Shown here: in pieces, positions 19,531 through 24,100 of the stretch
How the letters are laid out: every line of letters starts with the position of its first letter
How positions within the stretch are numbered: the first letter of the stretch is position 1
DNA from: Euprymna scolopes
Lineage: Eukaryota > Mollusca > Cephalopoda > Sepiida > Sepiolidae
Direction: 5' to 3'
DNA: 24,100 nt
Assembly (NCBI GenBank): GCA_024364805.1
Contig: CM044497.1
Span: forward strand, 84,087,037-84,111,136
Program-made: the position numbers and the translations under genes
Notes under the pieces: model-generated
Databases searched by the model: none
Seen by the model: the letters and a program-made list of their open reading frames with translations, nothing else
What the model was told of the DNA's origin: nothing

Positions 19531-19742
19531 TCTCGACAAACATGTCTCCATCTCTCAACAATATGAACACTCACAATGAATATATATAATATGAGCATCT
19601 CTCAACACTCATCACATCATCACTCTAAGACTCTTACTAACATAAACAACAACAAATAGTTAAGCCGTCATCTAATTAAGAACAACGTAACATACTCTCA
19701 TATTTGGTACCTTCTAAAATAACATTCACAACGTAACACAGG

Positions 19743-20029
19743 TAATATCTGGTCATCAGGAGAGAATATGCACCATTTCACGTCTTCCTTCCAACGGCTT
19801 TTTTCAAGTAGCATCACTGCTCACTGATGTGAAGCCCCGTTATATGAATTACATTTAAATCAAATGAGCTGTTCAGTACAATCAAAACTCATTGTCCATT
19901 TTGATAACGTTGGAAAAGTTGAAACCTTCAGTCCAACCTGACAACAACCCCGTAAGTTCACAATGTCAATAGAAAGCTTCTCCATGGCACACATGCTATA
20001 CATTTTTTAATGGAAATCGCTCCAGACAA
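19743..20029. other. Unassigned spacer
   Basis: No repeat or coding signal recognised between LTR 3 and the next LINE fragment. Confidence 0.5.
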
Positions 20030-20680
20030 GGCGTGAAGCCACCTAATGTAAGGAGATAACAAAAGAAAGACAGATGATTATAGCTAAGACAGAAGATGCC
20101 TATTGGCCTTAATCTCGAAAAGACCAATGTTAACAGTAGGGAGGAAAGCAGTCAGCAGGAAGCGAGCTCCACAAGTTTGCCATTCTTGGAAAAGAAGCTA
20201 CAGGAATAGGAAGCTGTATTACAATGAGATATCAAAACAGCGAACTGATGGAGACCACTAGACCAATGAGTCAAACGAGCCGCAATAAAAGAAGCAGAGA
20301 ATAGCTTAGACAATTCTGATTAACACATGCAATAATAGTATTTATGGAAAAGACTGAGACTAGCAACATCACATTTGTGAAAGATAAGTTGCAGAGAAGA
20401 TAGAATGGGACCAATTAAATCGCGGATATATTTCTGAACCCTATCAAGAACTCTCAAATGAGACAGAGATTTACCAGCCCAAATACAAGAACAATACTTG
20501 TCTGATAGTAGATTTGTCGAGATAAAGAATAGCATAAGGTGTCAGAAAGTGTTTAGAACAACAGAGAAAATCTACTTTATGAGAACAGAAAGAGCAATGG
20601 ATTTAACATATATATTCCTAGAAAGACTTGATGAGAAATAAAGACCAAAAAGTTTCAGGTCACTATATAGCAATTAGTTA
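20030..20680 (-). mobile_element. LINE fragment of a third family (C)
   Basis: The minus strand at 20320-20535 reads LLSDKYCSCIWAGKSLSHL, LDRVQKYIRDLIGPILSSLQ, then KCDVASLSLFHKYYY. This is the C-terminal tail that follows the RT in these LINEs. Below it (20050-20320) lies a decayed 3' part, and above it (20540-20680) decayed RT sequence. DNA similarity to families A and B is low, so I keep it separate. It is truncated and dead. Confidence 0.65.
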
Positions 20681-20689
20681 TTCTTAATG

Positions 20690-21240
20690 GTTGCGGCATC
20701 TATTCCGTTATACTTAAGTCTGCAGCAAAGAAGATGGGTCCCCTCTACCGTGCTTTAAAATGACTCACACCTGAGAGTATTCGGTATCTCTAAAAAGCCA
20801 CCATTCGACCATGTATGGAGTATTGTTGCCACATCTGGGTTGGTATATCTACCATTAATCTATCCCTATTAGACAGGGTCTGAAAGAAAGGTCTCTAATC
20901 TAATAGGTTCCACACTATCAACCAAGCTCTAAACCCTGTCGCATCACCACAATATTGTGTTCTTGTAACTCCTTTGCAATGGACTGTGCTCTGACAAACA
21001 TTGCACTTGTACACCTTTGACTTACATACAAGCAACAAACCCGTATAGCAGCAAAATCACACCCCTTCGATGTATAAGTCCCTAGATGCTGGAGAGCCTT
21101 CTACTCTAGTAGTTTCTTTCCTCGGATTACAAAACTTTGATTTTTTCTCCCTGTTTTCTGCTTCCATGACTTTACTAACATTTAGAAGTTTTAATGTAAT
21201 GTGAAAAAACATCTCGCACATCTCTTCACATGGTTCCTTA
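20690..21240 (+). mobile_element. LINE family A 3' fragment, plus strand
   Basis: Codons for AAKKMGPLYRA (near 20720), LTPESIRYL (20766), then KATIRPCMEYCCHIW and LLDRV (20800-20880) match the C-terminal tail of LINE A1 and A2. Beyond the ORF, the 3' part (CAAAACTTTG, CTTCCATGACT, ACATTTAGAAGTTTTAATGTAATGTGAA) is the reverse of 4490-4570 and 3330-3420. It is 5'-truncated with several breaks. It abuts the minus-strand family C fragment, giving a tail-to-tail junction near 20685. Confidence 0.75.
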
Positions 21241-21870
21241 TAGGCATTATCTCAAATAGTAGTGTTATCCATTGGGACCCTACACCAAAAAGTTACGATT
21301 AACGTCAGTATAAATTTTAGTGAGGGCCACATTCGTACATGTCAGGATAAATCAGAAATGTAAACTCTAGATAAAATTTGTTAGAAATACGGGTGTCAAA
21401 CGATATGAAGATAGAGATGACGTCACGCGTTCGAACGAGAAAGAAAGAGTTTTTGGTCAGTCACTTTCGGGAAGTGGTACGGACGATGCCTCTGTCCGTC
21501 TTCCTCTCTCAATTCCCAAGTTTCCAAAAAAAAGTTAAGAGGTTGATAATTAATTAACTACGTAGTCTCCTTCCTCCAATGAGTAAACTCACTCTCTAAA
21601 TAAAACCTTTGAAATCTCAGCAAGTCTCAATTGTGTTTCATGCACAAGTACTCTAGCTAGTCTTGTTTGTCCAACGAGACAGATGAATCAGTCAACAACA
21701 CACGGAGAGAAGCGACGATAGAAAATAATGAATGACCAGCACACGTACACGTCTGCACAAGACATTTATTCTATTGTTTTCTTGACTGTTTACGATCGAA
21801 AATAGAACATAATTTTTCGTGAGCGAGAACGAACATGTGCAATTTGATCGCTCACAGATGAGAACGAATG
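21241..21870. other. Possible LTR-like or promoter-like segment
   Basis: This segment holds a TGACGTCA octamer (21418-21425) and, 180 bp on, AATAAA (near 21599-21604), the same order and a comparable spacing class as the LTRs above. No paired TG...CA boundary with a target duplication was found, so an LTR is not demonstrated. No coding is recognised. Confidence 0.25.
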
Positions 21871-22640
21871 TGTGCAAGTCATCATCATCATGCAGTCTGT
21901 CAGTTGGGGCCTCAGTGCTGTATCCCTCAGTGTTGGCGTAGTCTCACTCCATCGCTATAGGACTTTCCACCTTGGCTCCAAACTTGCGCAGTTAAGGTGC
22001 ATTATTTGTTGCACATCAGATAGACACCCTCTGAACCTCCAATGCTCATGTTCAGTCGAGTGAACCCACGATGACTGACAGCGGAGGAGGCTGCAGCTTT
22101 TGGCCGAAAGTAATCTGAGTGAGGTAGATAGTCGCCCTATCGTGTCCGCTACAACGCCTTTTCTTCTGAATGACGTTTCATAGCCTTTTAAGGAAAACTG
22201 CAAGGCAGCAGTAGGATTTGAAGTCAGAGGTCCCATCTCTTAGCCTTTTGCTGTGATAAGGCCCACAAGGCAGTAGTGTTTTATTTTGGGGTTGGATTCC
22301 CCTAGTCTTCGCCCAACCAAGGGCACTCACAAGACAGTGGGGTGGGGGTTGGTAGTGTGGCAGCGCATGTCCACATATCGGTGGGCTATAACGCACTACC
22401 TCTGGGGTCCCCTACTACTCCGAGATCTCCTACAAGTTTAGCCTGGGGCCGCAAGGCCCCCAGTTACCGTGTGTGGCCAACATGGAGGCAATGTAGAAGT
22501 CTTGATGATGGAGAGGCTATGTACTGGCAGGGAAGACTTATGCATAGTTGTTCCCCTTTCACCGTGAGGTTAGCCAACAGTGTTAGCTGAAAGCGAGAAG
22601 GCATGCAAGCATGACCTTAACACTACCTTATACCTAACAC
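21871..22640. other. GC-richer unassigned block
   Basis: This block is visibly richer in G and C than the AT-rich remainder of the window. It has short overlapping ORFs on both strands (60-93 codons), none with a recognisable domain. AAGGCAGCAGTAGGATTT near 22202 and AAGGCAGTAGTGTTTT near 22268 form a short imperfect repeat. It may be a fragment of an unrecognised repeat, a pseudogene or a remote exon region. Confidence 0.4.
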
Positions 22641-23257
22641 ACTAGACGTATCACATCCCCCTGCCGGATTAAGAATCCAAACACACACACATGCGCAAGT
22701 ACGTCACTACGAAAACGCCCCTGTATGAAGTCACGTTTAACGTAAAATGTTATAGTAGCCCTTATATCTAAGTAGTAATATGCCTTATTTGAGGTGAACA
22801 AGATTAATATAAAATCAAAATTCAAGTCACTATTCAACATGTATACATATCATGGCTGTGGCAAAGCGCAGTATGAGGTCGTGTCTTAATGTCATTCACG
22901 AAGGGAATGACGTCATTTGAGTTTAGCCTTTCCCCCAAATGAATGCAGAGCTGCCAAATGCGAGCCACAGATAACAGTTGGCCTTTCTCCACCCGCGGAG
23001 TCTATAGATAAACAGGGGCTATTCTTGTGATTCGATCCTGGATCGTTTATTTTATTTTATTATTATTAGTTTTTTTAAAATCTCGCAAACGATATCTAAT
23101 CAGGTGAGAAAACAGTCCTCGTTTTCTTCGCAGAAATGAATGGCGAAAAGCAACAACAACGGGAAGGGAAAAGAGAAAAAGCAACGAACGTAAAAATACA
23201 TTACGTTTCTAAATTTTTGAGATGAGGATTCGTTATTCGTATTATTTAGAATCGCAA
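22641..23257. other. Unassigned DNA with a CRE octamer and small dyads
   Basis: GTCATTC (22891-22897) pairs with GAATGAC (22905-22911), overlapping a TGACGTCA octamer at 22908-22915. A 13-bp dyad CGATCC-T-GGATCG lies at 23033-23045. Nothing coding is recognised. Confidence 0.45.
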
Positions 23258-23600
23258 GGACCAGTGGCGCAGTGCCGTGGTTAGAGTACTTAGAAGAAAA
23301 TTAACTGCAAAATTGATGTTTTTCTGGAGGTTGCAAGTTCAATTCTTAGTGTGGGCGACCGAAAAATACAATTACCAATTACTTAGGTCTTCTATCCAGT
23401 TATGGCTGACGGAAGAGAACATGCTACACCCGTGAAGTAAATAAAGGATTTAGCTGGGAATTCCATCTGAGTTCGACAGAAACATTCCCGAGTTCGACAA
23501 GATACATCTGAAGAAGGTCAGGAGTTATATCGACCTAAACGTTATGAAAATGACACTTAAGATGAGACCAGTTGTCCGAAGAATCCAAAAAATACGTAAA
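23258..23600 (+). mobile_element. tRNA-derived SINE
   Basis: An A-box-like stretch (AGTGGCGCAG...GTGGTTAGAGTAC, 23263-23289) and a B-box-like stretch (GGTTGCAAGTTCAATTC, 23329-23345) form a degenerate tRNA head for RNA polymerase III. Both boxes carry changes, including extra bases in the A box. A non-tRNA body follows (23360-23560), containing CTGAAGAAGG, CGACCTAAACGTTATG and an A-rich tail at about 23585-23610. The tail motif resembles LINE 3' ends that SINEs borrow for reverse transcription. Cephalopods are known to carry tRNA-type SINEs; which family this is cannot be stated. Confidence 0.7.
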
Positions 23601-23679
23601 AAAAATTTTTTTTTAATATTTTACTTCTGTTCTAGAATAAATTCTGGAAAATGATACGACGTATATATTAAATATATTA

Positions 23680-24057
23680 GGTTGGTAACTAATTTACCGC
23701 CATTTTTCTTAAATTTAAATTCATATTTAATAAGTTTCAAAATAATTAACTAATAATATTATTCTCATTTGTTGTTTACAACTTATTCCTAACATTTAAT
23801 AAGATTCTTAATAATATAATTGTAAGAAATCAAAACGCCAAAATATATAAAGGCACATTTTTCCTTAGTCCGACATTTTATTTTATGGATCTAAGAATAA
23901 TCAGTAATTAAATTAACTATAAATATTCATATATATTACAAATTAATTCAAAATAGAATACTACCCCCCTAAAAAAAAGGACGGTTTCGAAAAAATTTTA
24001 AACACAATAGATTCGAAAAATAGAAAATAAAACGGCGGAAATTTTGTTACCACTCCC
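23680..24057. mobile_element. Mariner/Tc1-type MITE
   Basis: Left end GGTTGGTAACTAATTTACCGCC; right end, reversed, GGGAGTGGTAACAAAATTTCCGCC in matching order, each followed by a T-rich stretch. TA dinucleotides flank both (23678-23679 and 24058-24059), the target duplication of Tc1/mariner elements. The inside is 378 bp of AT-rich DNA with no transposase, so it is non-autonomous. The ends have diverged from each other, suggesting some age. Confidence 0.75.
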
Positions 24058-24065
24058 TACCTCTT

Positions 24066-24068
<3 letters not shown>

Positions 24069-24100
<32 letters not shown>
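24069..24100. repeat. (AC)n microsatellite at window edge
   Basis: Sixteen uninterrupted AC units up to the last base. The true length continues beyond the window. Confidence 0.97.

Larger units (their letters stand above)
17571..19738 (+). mobile_element. Solo LTR 3, interrupted by LTR 2 (LTR retrotransposon fossil)
   Basis: An older, diverged LTR of the same kind as LTR 1. It starts TGTTACATG at 17571 and ends TAACA at 19738, with the target duplication CAGG at 17567-17570 and 19739-19742. It is split after its first ~150 bp by LTR 2; its own length without the insert is about 1.19 kb. Parts visible: a TGACGTCA octamer (18993-19000), AATAAA (19216-19221) and a CT-rich 3' part with short tandem copies near 19434-19530. 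It is a fossil with no internal genes beside it. It must be older than LTR 2, which lies inside it. Confidence 0.85.

Noticed and set aside
17722-19738. LTR 2 and LTR 3 as the two ends of one element
   Set aside because: They have different target duplications, differ strongly in sequence, and LTR 2 lies within LTR 3; two separate insertions.
21263-21690. Fourth LTR starting TGTTATCC
   Set aside because: It has a CRE octamer and AATAAA, but I found no TAACA end followed by the GTAG that precedes the start, so no boundary is supported.
21955-22396. Overlapping minus-strand ORFs in the GC-richer block
   Set aside because: They overlap in different frames, have no recognisable domain, and longer ORFs are expected by chance where GC is higher.
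1-24100. CRISPR array, bacterial operon or prophage
   Set aside because: No regularly spaced repeats, no ribosome-binding sites or operon-like ORFs; all features are those of an animal nuclear genome.

Overview
The window looks like repeat-dense intergenic or intronic DNA from an animal nuclear genome. It is AT-rich, has no long intact open reading frame, carries LINE, SINE, LTR and DNA-transposon remains, and ends in an (AC)n microsatellite. A mollusc, most likely a cephalopod such as an octopus, fits the mix (jockey/CR1-like LINEs in abundance, a tRNA-headed SINE, mariner MITEs). That is recall-based inference, not a database result. I find no host protein-coding gene, rRNA, tRNA gene or CRISPR array. 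Nearly all short ORFs are pieces of decayed LINE proteins or chance ORFs.

Layout. 1-1555: simple repeats, then unassigned AT-rich DNA. 1580-2031: a rearranged LINE (my family B) whose 3' end is interrupted by a 184-bp MITE with perfect 29-bp inverted ends. 2225-3655: a LINE family A 3' fragment split by a solo LTR (2314-3317). 3820-4211 and 14725-14790: a degenerate array split by a 10.5-kb unit (4212-14724). That unit has hAT-like ends (CAGGGTTGCG...) and a perfect 8-bp target duplication GTATTAAC. It holds a long minus-strand LINE A copy (4340-8240), a minus-strand LINE B copy (9335-11330) and a plus-strand LINE A copy (11565-14680), so the two LINE A copies form inverted arms. 14823-17065: two more 5'-truncated LINE B copies. 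17571-19738: one solo LTR nested inside another, each with its own 4-bp target duplication. 20030-21240: LINE fragments in opposite orientations. 21241-23255: unassigned DNA including a GC-richer block. 23258-23600: a tRNA-derived SINE. 23680-24057: a mariner-type MITE. 24069-24100: (AC)n.

The genes do not act together as a pathway. The biology here is a layered record of insertion. The relative order can be read from nesting: LINE A fragment before LTR 1, LTR 3 before LTR 2, LINE B fragment before the 29-bp-TIR MITE, degenerate array before the hAT-like unit. The best candidate for something undescribed is the 10.5-kb hAT-like unit with inverted LINE arms and no recognisable transposase.
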